Shown here: positions 8,384 to 17,389 of the stretch, in pieces
Numbering within the stretch: position 1 is the first letter of the stretch
Layout: every line of letters begins with the position of its first letter
From: CAZSSM01 sp964609385
Lineage (GTDB): Bacteria; Planctomycetota; Planctomycetia; Isosphaerales; Isosphaeraceae
Direction: 5' to 3'
Assembly (NCBI GenBank): GCA_964609385.1
Contig: CAZSSM010000009.1
Span: 1-64,000, forward strand
Length of the DNA: 64,000 nt
Program-made: the position numbers and the translations under genes
Notes under the pieces: generated by a model
Databases searched by the model: none
The model's input: only the letters and a program-made list of their open reading frames with translations
What the model was told of the DNA's origin: nothing

Positions 8384-8675
8384 CGTGGACAGACCCCGGG
8401 TCGAGCGACAGATCCTCGGTCCGAAGCAGACCGACCAGACCACTCAGGACGCGTAAACCGTAAAATTTATCGCACCCCACAAGGTTACCAATCCTAACAC
8501 CGCTGCCAGGATAGGTGGCGCTCCCAGATTGTCAATGTCGACCCAAACGGTCTCTCCGCGCGAATCCCCCCTCGTTCCCGACACCAACGGTCGGGTCGAT
8601 CGGGATCAGCGAGCGTGGGGGAGTGGAGCGGGCCGATCGCGACTCCGGATCCTTGGGGATCGCCCGACTCTCAGA

Positions 8676-10580
8676 TTACGGGGCCGATGAATCGGTCGCA
8701 ACCGTGCCGAGGGTGGACCGATCCACTTCGGTCGGGGACGACTCGCCACCGCGCGGTCGCTTCAAATAGACCATCAGAGTGGCCAGGTCGGCCGGGTTGA
8801 TCCCGCTGATCCGCGCCGCCTGGCCGAGACTCCGTGGGCGGATCCGGCTCAGCTTCTCCCGAGCCTCATAACGCAACTGCGGGATCGCCCAGTAATCCAG
8901 CGACTCGGGCAGGACCTTCGACTCCATCCGTCGAGCCTTCTCGATCTGATTCGACTGCCGAGCGATGTAGCCCCCGTACTTGGCCTCGATGACGACCTGA
9001 TCGATCACGTCGGGCCGTTGCGCTGTCAGGTCGAGTTCGGGGGCCAGAGCGACCAGCTCGTCCCAGGTCGTCGGCGGCCTCCGGAGGATTTGCTCGAGGC
9101 TGACCCCATCGACCCGGTGCCGCTTGAGCGTCGCGTCGAGCGCGTCGATGGCCTGGCGACGCGCTTCGAACCGCGACCATCGCGCGTCGTCGACCAGGCC
9201 GATCCGGCGACCGATCTCGGTCAAGCGGAGGTCGGCGTTGTCGTGCCGGAGCAGGAGCCGATACTCGGCGCGACTGGTGAACATCCGATAGGGCTCGTCG
9301 ACCCCGCGCGTCACCAGATCGTCGATCAGGACCCCGATGTAGGCCTGGTCACGGTTGAGCACCAGCGGCTCGGCCTCCTGAACGAGTCGGGCCGCGTTGA
9401 TCCCGGCGATGATCCCCTGGGCGGCAGCCTCCTCGTAGCCGGTCGTCCCATTGATCTGGCCGGCCAGGAAGAGGCCGGGTAGCGCCTGGCTCTCCAAGCT
9501 GGCTTGGAGTTGGGTGGGCGGCGCAAAGTCGTATTCCACGGCGTAGCCGAACCGCATCATCTCGGCATGCTCGAGGCCGGCAATCTGGCGGATCATCGCC
9601 TCTTGGACGTCGCGTGGCAGGCTCGTCGAAATCCCGTTGCAGTAGTACTCCCGGGTCTGGCGGCCCTCCGGCTCCAGATAGATTTGGTGCCGTTCGCGGT
9701 CGGCGAACTTGACGACCTTGTCCTCGATCGAGGGACAGTAGCGAGGGCCGGCGCTCTCGATCTGGCCCGAGTACATCGGGGCGCGATGCAGGTTGGCGCG
9801 GATCAGGTCGTGGACCTGCTCGTTGGTGTGGGTGATGTGGCAGGGCAACTGGGGCTCGTCGATCGCGTCGGTCAGAAAGGAGAACGGCTGCGGGCGTTCG
9901 TCGCCGGGCTGCTCCTCCAGGCGCGAGAAGTCGATGGTCCGGCCATTGATCCGAGGCGGGGTCCCGGTCTTGAACCGTTGGAGTTCGAATCCGAGTTCGA
10001 TCAAAGCGGCCGAGAGGCCGGTCGCCGCATGATCGCCGGCCCGACCGCCTTCGGTCTTCGACTCGCCGGTATGCATCAAGGCGCGGAGGAACGTGCCGGT
10101 GGTCAGGACGACGGCACGGGCGTGGTAGCGGAACCCACCACGGCAGATCAGGCCGGCGACCCGACCCCGCTCGTGGACGATCGACTCGACCAGTTCTTGA
10201 CGGAGCGTCAGATCGGCCTGCTCTTCGACGGCCAGCTTGGCCAGGATCTGATAGCGCTTCTTGTCGCACTGGGCCCGTGGGCTGTGCATGGCCGGGCCTT
10301 TGCCCCGGTTTAAGAGCCGGAACTGGAGCCCGGCCGCATCGGTCAACAGACCCATGTGGCCGCCCAGCGCGTCGACCTCACGGGCGATCTGACCTTTAGC
10401 CACGCCGCCGATGGCCGGATTGCAGCTCATCTGGCCGACGCTGTCGCAGTTGACCGTCAGCAGGGCCGTCCGGCAGCCCATCCGCGCCGAGGCCAAGGCC
10501 GCCTCGAGACCCGCATGGCCGGCCCCGACGACGATCACGTCGAATCGATACGGGTCGGCGAATCGCTCGGTGCCGGTCAT
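8676..10580 (-). CDS. mnmG: tRNA uridine-5-carboxymethylaminomethyl(34) synthesis enzyme MnmG
   Basis: FAD enzyme that, with MnmE, installs the cmnm5 group on wobble uridine 34 of tRNAs reading NNA/NNG codons. 634 residues, the usual length. The Rossmann motif VVGAGHAGLEAALASA is near residue 16, followed by the family signature around SVGQMSCNPAIGG and GGVAKGQIAREVDALGG, a second dinucleotide motif in the middle, and the C-terminal helical MnmE/tRNA-binding part (YWAIPQLRYEAREKLSRIRP). ATG 10580 is preceded by GCGGAGCAG. It is divergent from tpx. The partner gene mnmE and rsmG are not in the window. Confidence 0.97.
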   Translation of the reverse strand: MTGTERFADPYRFDVIVVGAGHAGLEAALASARMGCRTALLTVNCDSVGQMSCNPAIGGVAKGQIAREVDALGGHMGLLTDAAGLQFRLLNRGKGPAMHSPRAQCDKKRYQILAKLAVEEQADLTLRQELVESIVHERGRVAGLICRGGFRYHARAVVLTTGTFLRALMHTGESKTEGGRAGDHAATGLSAALIELGFELQRFKTGTPPRINGRTIDFSRLEEQPGDERPQPFSFLTDAIDEPQLPCHITHTNEQVHDLIRANLHRAPMYSGQIESAGPRYCPSIEDKVVKFADRERHQIYLEPEGRQTREYYCNGISTSLPRDVQEAMIRQIAGLEHAEMMRFGYAVEYDFAPPTQLQASLESQALPGLFLAGQINGTTGYEEAAAQGIIAGINAARLVQEAEPLVLNRDQAYIGVLIDDLVTRGVDEPYRMFTSRAEYRLLLRHDNADLRLTEIGRRIGLVDDARWSRFEARRQAIDALDATLKRHRVDGVSLEQILRRPPTTWDELVALAPELDLTAQRPDVIDQVVIEAKYGGYIARQSNQIEKARRMESKVLPESLDYWAIPQLRYEAREKLSRIRPRSLGQAARISGINPADLATLMVYLKRPRGGESSPTEVDRSTLGTVATDSSAP

Positions 10581-10884
10581 TCTGCGCTCTGCTCCGCTCG
10601 GGGCCTGGATGGATCTCGGACTGGACGATCCGAGGGTCTCGAGGTTGGGATAGAAAAGGATCCCCTACGCAACGAGAGCCGATCCGGCTCGGATCCGCTC
10701 AGACATTGTGGGGGGTCGATCGGCCTCGTCAACGCCCAAGGCCCGTCGACGATCCACGTCCGGATGCCTAGGCTTGAGCCTCGGACGACCGGCTGGGCCG
10801 CGAGGATCCACCTCTCCGAGACCTCCGTCAGATCCATCGATGCATCCCCTTCCCCCCTCCCCTCCAAACCATGGGAGCACGCTC
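10581..10884. other. divergent intergenic region mnmG/tpx
   Basis: 304 bases between two outward-facing start codons. It must hold both promoters, but I see no operator, riboswitch or convincing -35/-10 pair. Confidence 0.4.
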
Positions 10885-11412
10885 ATGTCGGAGACCCGCA
10901 AAGGCGAAGTCACGTTCCAGGGCAACCCACTGGAACTGGTCGGCCCCAAGCTGAAGGTCGGCGACGCCGCGCCGGAGTTCACCTGCGTCGGCAAGGACCT
11001 GAGCCTCGTCCGCCTGGCCGACACTCCTGGCAAGGTCCGACTCTTCAACGTCGTCCCCTCGCTCGACACGCCGGTCTGCCAGATCCAGACCAAGACCTTC
11101 TCGGGCCGGTTCAACGATCTAGGCGATCAGGTCGCCGCCTACACCGTCAGCATCGACACCCCGTTCGCCCAGGGTCGGTTCAACTCCGCCGAGTCGATCG
11201 CCAACGTCGTCTCGCTGAGCGACATGCACGATCGGAGCTTCGGGACCAACTACGGTGTCTTGGTCCACGGCCTGCCGATCCCGCTGCTGGCCCGCTCCGT
11301 CTTCGTCCTCGACGCCAACGGCACGATCCAATATGTCGAGATCGTCCCCGAAATCGCCAACGAACCCAACTACGACGAGGCCCTGGCCGCCATCGCCAAG
11401 TTGACCTCATAA
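10885..11412 (+). CDS. tpx: thiol peroxidase, Tpx family, resolving Cys missing
   Basis: 175-residue thioredoxin-fold peroxiredoxin that reduces hydrogen and lipid peroxides. The Tpx signature SLDTPVC places the peroxidatic Cys at 65. In typical Tpx the resolving Cys lies in DxPFAQxRFC; here the matching segment is DTPFAQGRFN, so Asn100 replaces it. The only other Cys is Cys34. This protein therefore looks like a 1-Cys form, or one using Cys34 or an external thiol as resolving partner (inference). ATG 10885 is chosen because the homologous N-terminus starts there; the frame is open further upstream without similarity. Confidence 0.93.
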   Translation: MSETRKGEVTFQGNPLELVGPKLKVGDAAPEFTCVGKDLSLVRLADTPGKVRLFNVVPSLDTPVCQIQTKTFSGRFNDLGDQVAAYTVSIDTPFAQGRFNSAESIANVVSLSDMHDRSFGTNYGVLVHGLPIPLLARSVFVLDANGTIQYVEIVPEIANEPNYDEALAAIAKLTS

Positions 11413-11529
11413 ATCATGCTCCCGATGGTCAGGTCGAGGCCGATTCGGATCGCGTCCTCGACCTCAGCTCGATCCCCGTCCCCATCGCGGATCGTCAACA
11501 CTCCGACGTGCGACGCGTTTGCGGCCCCG

Positions 11530-12699
11530 TCACGACGTCAAGTCAATTCGGATCGCATGCTGGGTCAATCGTCGGAACCCTTCGGCGGTGATCACATAGT
11601 TATGCTCGTAGCGCATGGCGCCTTCGCCCTCGATAAAGAGGCCGGGTTCCAGGGTAACGACGTCCCCTTCGACGAGCGTCTCGGCGGACTCGGCGACGAG
11701 GTAGGGCGGTTCGGGATGGGAGAGGCCGATCCCGTGTCCGGTATGGCTGGGGAAAGCCCCCTCCAATCCCCGCGCGGCGAGGCTCTGGCGGACCGCGGCG
11801 TCGATCTCCCGAGCCACGGCTCCGGGTTTGAGCAAGGACTCGCCGGCTGCGATCGCCTCGACGCAGGCCTCGAACAGCTCGACCTGCCGGGTCGTCGGTG
11901 CTCGGCCGACACAGAATGTGTTGGTGAAGTCGCCCCGATAGCCCCGAACGACCACCGAGTAGTCGAGGAGGAACAGGTCGCCCTCGGCGATCGCCCGGGT
12001 CGTCGGCGGTCCCCCTTTGCGGATCTCGGTCTGTCCGCTCGCCACGAAGTCGCCATAGACCCGCGCCTGCTCACCCAACGCGCGGTAACATGCCGACTGG
12101 ATGATCGTGAACGCCTCCAGCTCGGTCGTTCCGGGGGTGATCCGGGCGATCGCCTCAGCGTGACCGGCCTCGCCAGCGCGGATGGCTCGCTCGATAAGGG
12201 CCAGTTCGTCGGGGTCTTTGCGACGGCGGAGCGATCGGATGATCGGGTCGAGGTCGAGGAACCGGCAATCGGAACGACGCGAGCGGAGCCCTTCGACGAT
12301 CCCCGAGGGCGTCGCACCCAACTCGATCCCGATCCGGGACGCCTCCGGGGCCTTGTGAGCGATCGTCTCCAGGGCCGTCTCGACGAGCTTGCCTCGACGG
12401 TGTGGCGCAGGGTGGCGGCCGTCGTACCAGGTCGGCGCCACGATCTCATCGACGTGAACCCCGTCGAAAAACATCTTGAGCATGCTGTCAGCGACCAGCA
12501 ACGCTCGGTCACGCGTTAGGACCAGCAAGGCCGCGCCGTCGTTGGATCGGAAGACGAAGTCGCTGACGGCGAAGCCCGCGAAGTAGATCAGGTGCGACGG
12601 ATCGCCGATCACGCAGAGGTCGCAGCCGTCGCCCAGCGCGTCCCAGAGCCGTGCCCGACGCGTCCGGCAGCCATCGGAGGTCAGTTCGTCAGCGCCCAC
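11530..12699 (-). CDS. M24-family aminopeptidase (Xaa-Pro peptidase-like)
   Basis: 389-residue cytoplasmic metallopeptidase expected to remove N-terminal residues next to proline; creatinase-like activity cannot be excluded. An N-terminal creatinase-type domain is followed by the pita-bread fold. The five metal ligands are visible: Asp246 (LLDYSVV), Asp257 (RGDFTNTF), His322 (TGHGIGL), Glu351 (LEPGLF) and Glu365 (RYEHNYVI). The start is GTG 12699, with GGGAGG eleven bases upstream, a strong site that decides the start. It converges with tpx across about 115 bases. Confidence 0.9.
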   Translation of the reverse strand: MGADELTSDGCRTRRARLWDALGDGCDLCVIGDPSHLIYFAGFAVSDFVFRSNDGAALLVLTRDRALLVADSMLKMFFDGVHVDEIVAPTWYDGRHPAPHRRGKLVETALETIAHKAPEASRIGIELGATPSGIVEGLRSRRSDCRFLDLDPIIRSLRRRKDPDELALIERAIRAGEAGHAEAIARITPGTTELEAFTIIQSACYRALGEQARVYGDFVASGQTEIRKGGPPTTRAIAEGDLFLLDYSVVVRGYRGDFTNTFCVGRAPTTRQVELFEACVEAIAAGESLLKPGAVAREIDAAVRQSLAARGLEGAFPSHTGHGIGLSHPEPPYLVAESAETLVEGDVVTLEPGLFIEGEGAMRYEHNYVITAEGFRRLTQHAIRIDLTS

Positions 12700-12865
12700 T
12701 CGAACTCAACCTCCCATCGAGAACAGTCGATTTTGCACATGTTCCGATTAGATCGGCTCGGGATACCGTGTCGAGGTCCCGAGCCTTCTTGTCATTGACA
12801 GATTATCATCGATCGATCCTCGGATCCGTGCCTTATTCCGAGGAGTTCCAAGCAGGCCGACCCAA

Positions 12866-13564
12866 TCAGTCGTCCAGCGGGACCAGCCAGATGTTGCGGA
12901 ACTGGACGGGGTTGCCGTGGTCCTGGAGCAGGATCGGACCAGCGACGCCCTCCTCGGTACCGATCCCGCCAGGCGTGGGCGAGACCTCAAGGTCATCGAT
13001 GGTCTTGATGCCGTTGTGGAGGACCGTGATCCGTGCCTTCTCGGCGACCGAACCGTCCTCGGCCAACCGCGCCTTGCGGAAGGTGATGTCGTAGGTCTGC
13101 CAGGTCTCGGGCGGCTTGCAGACATTGAACGGAGGCGTAGCTTGCTTGTAGATGGCCCCACAGTCGTTGGACTGAAGGTCCTCCAAGCCGTAGCTGTCGA
13201 GGACCTGGACCTCATACCGACCGAGCAGATAGACACCGCTGTTGGACCGGGCTTGGCCGCGCGCATCGGGCATGTAGGGCAGCCAGAACTCGACGTGGAG
13301 TTGGAAGTCCTCGAACTGGTCGATGGTCCGGATGTTGCCCTTGCCGACGACCATCGCACCGTCGTCGACCGACCAGGTCGAGGGGGCATCGCCATTGAGC
13401 AGCGACCAGTCGGCCAGATCCTCACCATCGAACAGGACGATGGCGTTCTCGGGCGGTTGCTGACCCAATGAGGTGTCGAGCGGCTTGGGGGTGTCCTCGA
13501 CCAGGGTCGGAACGGCCACGGTCAACCAAGCCGCAGCGATCCAGGAAATCGGGCAAATCATCAT
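12866..13564 (-). CDS. secreted DUF1080 / 3-keto-disaccharide hydrolase-like protein
   Basis: 232 residues from ATG 13564, with a signal peptide (MMICPISWIAAAWLTVAV) followed by a LamG-like beta-sandwich of the DUF1080 family, which is hugely expanded in planctomycetes. Landmarks are IVLFDGEDLADW near the start, GDAPSTWSVDDGAMVV, RSNSGVYLLGRYEVQVLDS and the end FRNIWLVPL. Characterised relatives hydrolyse 3-keto-glycosides in the periplasm; substrate here unknown. The frame is open to 13735, but the signal peptide and a GAGG site favour 13564. Divergent from grpE. Confidence 0.9.
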   Translation of the reverse strand: MMICPISWIAAAWLTVAVPTLVEDTPKPLDTSLGQQPPENAIVLFDGEDLADWSLLNGDAPSTWSVDDGAMVVGKGNIRTIDQFEDFQLHVEFWLPYMPDARGQARSNSGVYLLGRYEVQVLDSYGLEDLQSNDCGAIYKQATPPFNVCKPPETWQTYDITFRKARLAEDGSVAEKARITVLHNGIKTIDDLEVSPTPGGIGTEEGVAGPILLQDHGNPVQFRNIWLVPLDD

Positions 13565-13903
13565 GCAACGACCTCGGCAGGAGGGGGTATGGTGGATCGG
13601 AGACCCGTCTCGACGGACCGACCGATGTTGGATCGCCGGAGCCTTCCGAAAGTCGACCCATCGACTCCAGTCTATCAAGGCCCATGGGCGGCTCAAGACT
13701 CCGATCGTCGCGACGAACACTCTCCTAGGGGACATCGGCGTCGAAGTTCAACGCGGACGGTCCAATCGTCGCCCTGGAGTCCACCCGAACCAGTCGGACG
13801 GCCTCGTGACGTCTTCGTCGGAATTGCGGCGCGGCGGCTCGACGGACGTCCCGGATGCTCGACCAACTCGTCCCCCCGATAACCCCGCCGAAGGAACGAT
13901 CCG
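13565..13903. other. divergent intergenic region DUF1080/grpE
   Basis: 339 bases between outward-facing genes. I see no CIRCE-type inverted repeat (TTAGCACTC/GAGTGCTAA) ahead of grpE and no other recognisable operator. Confidence 0.4.
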
Positions 13904-14764
13904 ATGTCATCTCGACCTGAAGCTGAGGACGATCGGTCCGATCACGACGCTCTGGAGGCCCTGGTGCAGCCCGACGAGGGTGAGCCGATCCGTTGGGATA
14001 CCGACGCGGTCACCGAGTCGCTCCAAGGCGCATCGTCCGCCCCCCCACCGATCCCGACGGATCCCTCGATGGACCCGCTGGGCGAGCCGGGCGTTCTGAT
14101 GCTCGGCCCGGACACCATCCCGGACCCGTCGGCCGCGCTCTTGGTAACGAATATGACCGCTTCCGTCGGCTCGCCTGGCGACGACCGAACCACCGCGCAG
14201 GTCGAAGCCCTGGGTCAGCAACTTGAGGAACGGCTGACGCGGATCGAGGCGCTCCTGGAACGCGACGTCCGCGCCGAGGCGACCCGCGAGAAGGTCGTCG
14301 ACCGGCTCCATGCCGAACTCCAAGAGTACAAACAGGACCTGGTCCTCAAAATGCTCAAACCCGTCTTTGTGGACCTGATCCAACTGCACGACGATATGGG
14401 CAAGGTGATCGCCGCCGAAACCGAACGCAGTCAAGCCGAAGCGCCCGAGCCTTCGGAATCAGAGTCGTCGGGACACGACGCGTCGGCCAAGCTCTGTCGC
14501 GTCCTGGACGGGTTCCAGCAGGGCATCGAGGACATCTTGTATCGCCAAGGGGTCGAGGCCTACACCGTCGAGGGGGAGGCGTTCGATCCGCAGCGGCAAC
14601 GGGCCATCCGGACCCTGCCCAACGACGAGCCCGCGCGCGACAAGACCGTTGCCCATCGCCTCCGGAAGGGGTTCGCCGCCGATCACCGGGTCGTCCGACC
14701 CGAACTGGTCGCCGTCTACGCACGCGCCAACAACACCAACGCCTCAGGCACTACCAAACCATGA
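13904..14764 (+). CDS. GrpE-like nucleotide exchange factor
   Basis: 286-residue co-chaperone expected to release ADP from Hsp70. It has a long acidic, Pro-rich N-terminal region (1-90) not found in standard GrpE, then a coiled coil (about 95-140, QQLEERLTRIEALLER), then the GrpE core: VDLIQLHDDMGKVI, LYRQGVEAYTVEGEAFDP, RRAIRT-type segment and a C-terminal beta part (RVVRPELVAVY). The core is divergent, with GVEAYTVEG in place of the usual GVE.I...GE.FDP segment. ATG 13904 follows AAGGA. It precedes two Hsp70 genes on the same strand by a few kilobases, which suggests it serves them rather than the housekeeping DnaK. Confidence 0.85.
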   Translation: MSSRPEAEDDRSDHDALEALVQPDEGEPIRWDTDAVTESLQGASSAPPPIPTDPSMDPLGEPGVLMLGPDTIPDPSAALLVTNMTASVGSPGDDRTTAQVEALGQQLEERLTRIEALLERDVRAEATREKVVDRLHAELQEYKQDLVLKMLKPVFVDLIQLHDDMGKVIAAETERSQAEAPEPSESESSGHDASAKLCRVLDGFQQGIEDILYRQGVEAYTVEGEAFDPQRQRAIRTLPNDEPARDKTVAHRLRKGFAADHRVVRPELVAVYARANNTNASGTTKP

Positions 14765-14794
14765 TGCGTCGAGGGCCTCTTGGACAGGGTTATC

Positions 14795-14825
14795 GGGCCG
14801 CAAAACTCAAAGCGTGATGCGGCCC
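14795..14825. terminator. hairpin in the grpE/nhaR convergent gap
   Basis: GGGCCGCA and TGCGGCCC form an 8-bp stem with a 15-base loop, 30 bases after the grpE stop. An AT-rich run (TTATTTTATAAAAA) follows about 35 bases later. No immediate T-run, so intrinsic termination is only possible. Confidence 0.35.
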
Positions 14826-14923
14826 ATCGGCCCAAAACCGCTCGCACAACCTCCATGTGTTATTTTATAAAAATGCAAACAATCAGAACAAGCAAACTTT
14901 GCATCACTTAATCGCACCCTAGA

Positions 14924-15823
14924 TCAGTTGAAGATTTCACGTTTGGCCGCCTCGGAGATAGCGACGACGGCGGGGTTCTTCAACCGGCGCTCGACGGAGA
15001 TGGCGTAGAACCGCTCGCGGACCTCGTCGATCTGACCCACGACTTCGACACCGAACTGGCGGCTGACCTCCGGAACGATGACGTTGGGGACGGCGAAGAA
15101 GCCTTCTCCGGCCTGGCCGAACACCTTGATCAGGGCGCTGTCGTCAAGTTCGGCACGGACCCTGGGCCGGATCGTCTGGGCGTCGAACCACTGATCCAGG
15201 GCGCGTCGAAGCGCCGCCGATCGGGGTGGCAGCAGGAACGGAGCGCCGTCGAGGGAGCGCGGAAAGCCCGCCTGGACCGATTCGGCTAGGGAGGGCACGG
15301 CCATGATGGCCACACCGCAATCGCCGAGCAGGTGGTTGTAGGCCTTGACCCGGACCTCGGTGCCGATCGGAGTGTCGGAGAGGACCACATCGAGACCGTA
15401 GACGGCCAACTCGGCCAGCAGGGTCTCTGGCGGCCCCTCGCGGCAGCGGAGTTGGATCGGCTCGGGTAGCTTCAAGGCCGGCTGGATCAGTCGATACGCG
15501 ATCCGTTTGGGCAATTGATCGGCGACGCCGACGACCAGGCGGAGCGGACGGCCGGTCGGGCGGCTCCGGATCGCATCGATCATCGCGCGTCCGGCGGCGA
15601 ACATCTCATCGGCGTGTCGGAAAGCGACGTGACCGACATCGGTCAGGATCAATCCGCGGCCCGAGCGCTTGAATAACTTCTCGCCGAGGACGCGTTCCAG
15701 GCTCCGCAACTGAGCGCTGATGGTCGGCGGCGCCACGTCGAGCAACTCGGCCGCCCGCGCAATCGATCCTTCACGAGCCACGATCCAGAAATAGTACAGA
15801 TGGTTGAAGTTCAGCCACTCCAT
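14924..15823 (-). CDS. LysR-family regulator, NhaR-like
   Basis: 299-residue transcription factor. The N-terminal winged HTH begins WLNFNHLYYFWIVAREGS, the signature of the NhaR subgroup, and continues ARAAELLDVAPPTISAQLRSLE. A LysR effector-binding domain follows (about 90-299) with VGVADQLPKRIAYRLIQPAL. NhaR controls the sodium/proton antiporter nhaA in other bacteria; no antiporter gene is present here, so the regulon is unknown. ATG 15823 has GGAGGCGGGCG directly upstream. It lies between grpE and the HPF-like gene, divergent from the latter. Confidence 0.88.
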   Translation of the reverse strand: MEWLNFNHLYYFWIVAREGSIARAAELLDVAPPTISAQLRSLERVLGEKLFKRSGRGLILTDVGHVAFRHADEMFAAGRAMIDAIRSRPTGRPLRLVVGVADQLPKRIAYRLIQPALKLPEPIQLRCREGPPETLLAELAVYGLDVVLSDTPIGTEVRVKAYNHLLGDCGVAIMAVPSLAESVQAGFPRSLDGAPFLLPPRSAALRRALDQWFDAQTIRPRVRAELDDSALIKVFGQAGEGFFAVPNVIVPEVSRQFGVEVVGQIDEVRERFYAISVERRLKNPAVVAISEAAKREIFN

Positions 15824-15992
15824 CGCCCGCCTCCGATGAGCTTTTTTCTAAGAATACCAGCCAAAGATCATGTATTGCCTCACGCTCCGCTTCTTCCTAG
15901 AAATTTCACGCTGGGTCGAACTTCCCACGCCGTGATCTCGGTGTCGCGGCTCCTGGGAGGACGAACCCGAGCCATTGGAGGGCCTTTGAACG

Positions 15993-16457
15993 ATGCGCTG
16001 GGAAATCTGCGGTCGTGGCGTGGCGATCGAACCTCCACTGCAGGACCACATCGAGCGTCGGCTGGGATCGGCGACTCGACGATTCGGTTCGCGTCTGGAT
16101 CGGCTCCGAATCACCTTGGAGGACGTCAACGGTCCGCGCGGCGGTCGCGACATCCGTTGCACGATCGTCGCATGGCTGCGGCCGACCGGTCGGATCGTCC
16201 TGAACGTCTTGGAGATCAACCCGTTCCTGGCCATCAGCCGCACCGCCGATCGGCTCGGGGATCAGATCCAGGACCGGTTGAGCCGCGCATGGACCCGGCG
16301 CCGACGTAGCCGGCGTTGGGACCGGATCGCGACCGACTCCCCCTCTCTGGACCCGGCTGAGTCGTCCCCCTCCACTGTTTCTTCGATCGAGCACCCGGAG
16401 GTGTCGCATCGGGCGATGCCTCCTCGACGTGTTTGTCATGGGAGACCTAGGCGATGA
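15993..16457 (+). CDS. HPF/RaiA (S30AE)-like protein
   Basis: 154 residues. Residues 1-100 match the ribosome-hibernation/S30AE fold: an N-terminal strand (WEICGRGVAIEPPLQDHIERRL), a basic helix, then RITLEDVNGPRGGRDIRCTIVAWL. The C-terminal 50 residues are basic and disordered (RRRRSRRW). Family members bind the 30S decoding centre under stress. It lacks the long C-terminal dimerisation domain of HPF-long, so a short form or a paralogue is likely. Upstream of the dnaK gene by about 930 bases. Confidence 0.7.
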   Translation: MRWEICGRGVAIEPPLQDHIERRLGSATRRFGSRLDRLRITLEDVNGPRGGRDIRCTIVAWLRPTGRIVLNVLEINPFLAISRTADRLGDQIQDRLSRAWTRRRRSRRWDRIATDSPSLDPAESSPSTVSSIEHPEVSHRAMPPRRVCHGRPRR

Positions 16458-17389
16458 CTTCGCGATTCCGCCTCTCGGACCTGTCAGGCTTCGGCATGAT
16501 CCTGCCCGATCCGCGAACACGCGTCCGACTGCCGATGTCTCAATCGATCGATTCGCCCGGTCTAGCCGCCGGGGGCGCCGTGGACCATCGACGTCAACTT
16601 CTGCGTGGTCGGCCCGGCTCGTCGACCTTGGTCGGGTTCGGGCCGAGTGTTCGAGGGCGATCACCCCGTTGAGAATCGGCCCGCCAATGCCGATCCTCTG
16701 CTGGGCGGTCGCAGCCATCATCCTCAGAGTTGACGGGACGATCGGCCTGCGATGCTGCCTGACCGATCGGTCCGACAAACCGTCAACGGACCGGACTCCG
16801 ATCTGTCCGGTCCACGCGTTCCGACGAAACGCATGCGTGACGCCTGAGCCCTACTCTCGTTCATCGTCTCATGCTCCAGACTCGAAGCCGAGGGTCTCGT
16901 TGCTCGGGATAACGGGTCGGTTCGGTGCCCACCAAATTGGCCTCCCCATTATTGTCGGAACCGGCATCGTATCTCATCGCACTCCACAAACGATCTGACG
17001 CATTTTCCTGCCAAGCCAGGACTTCGGACACGTCTCTCGAACAAGGCCATGTCCCCTGCTCAGAACGTGCCAGGTCCACTTCGTGCGGGGAAACGGCGCA
17101 TCGATCGCGTGACTGTTGGCGATCGGCGTTCCACCTCCACACCTTAGAGAAGTTCGTTGAGGTGGCTCTTACGCCAGGTTCAGGCGTTTGCAGCAAGCCA
17201 GGTGCTTCGCGCCGAGCCCCGATCGGCCAATAATTTCGAGGGCGCGACGAATGACCTCGAAGGGCGCCGGCTCGGACCTCGCGACCCAATCCACGTCCAA
17301 TCGGTCGCGAGGCGCCCGCGTCTCCGGGCCGTTCCGGGCCATCGATCGATTCTCTGCCTTCGACGGATCTCCCAAAGGAGCCCCGCCCG
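16458..17389. other. long non-coding gap before dnaK
   Basis: 932 bases with no supported gene on either strand; the open frames here are GC-driven shadows. No CIRCE element is visible. The last bases before the dnaK start carry the ribosome site AAAGGAG at about 17374-17380. Confidence 0.45.

Noticed and set aside
14854..14864. Shared CATGTGTTATT with 58054-58064
   Set aside because: Eleven bases inside two AT-rich islands; chance similarity cannot be excluded and no wider match is seen.
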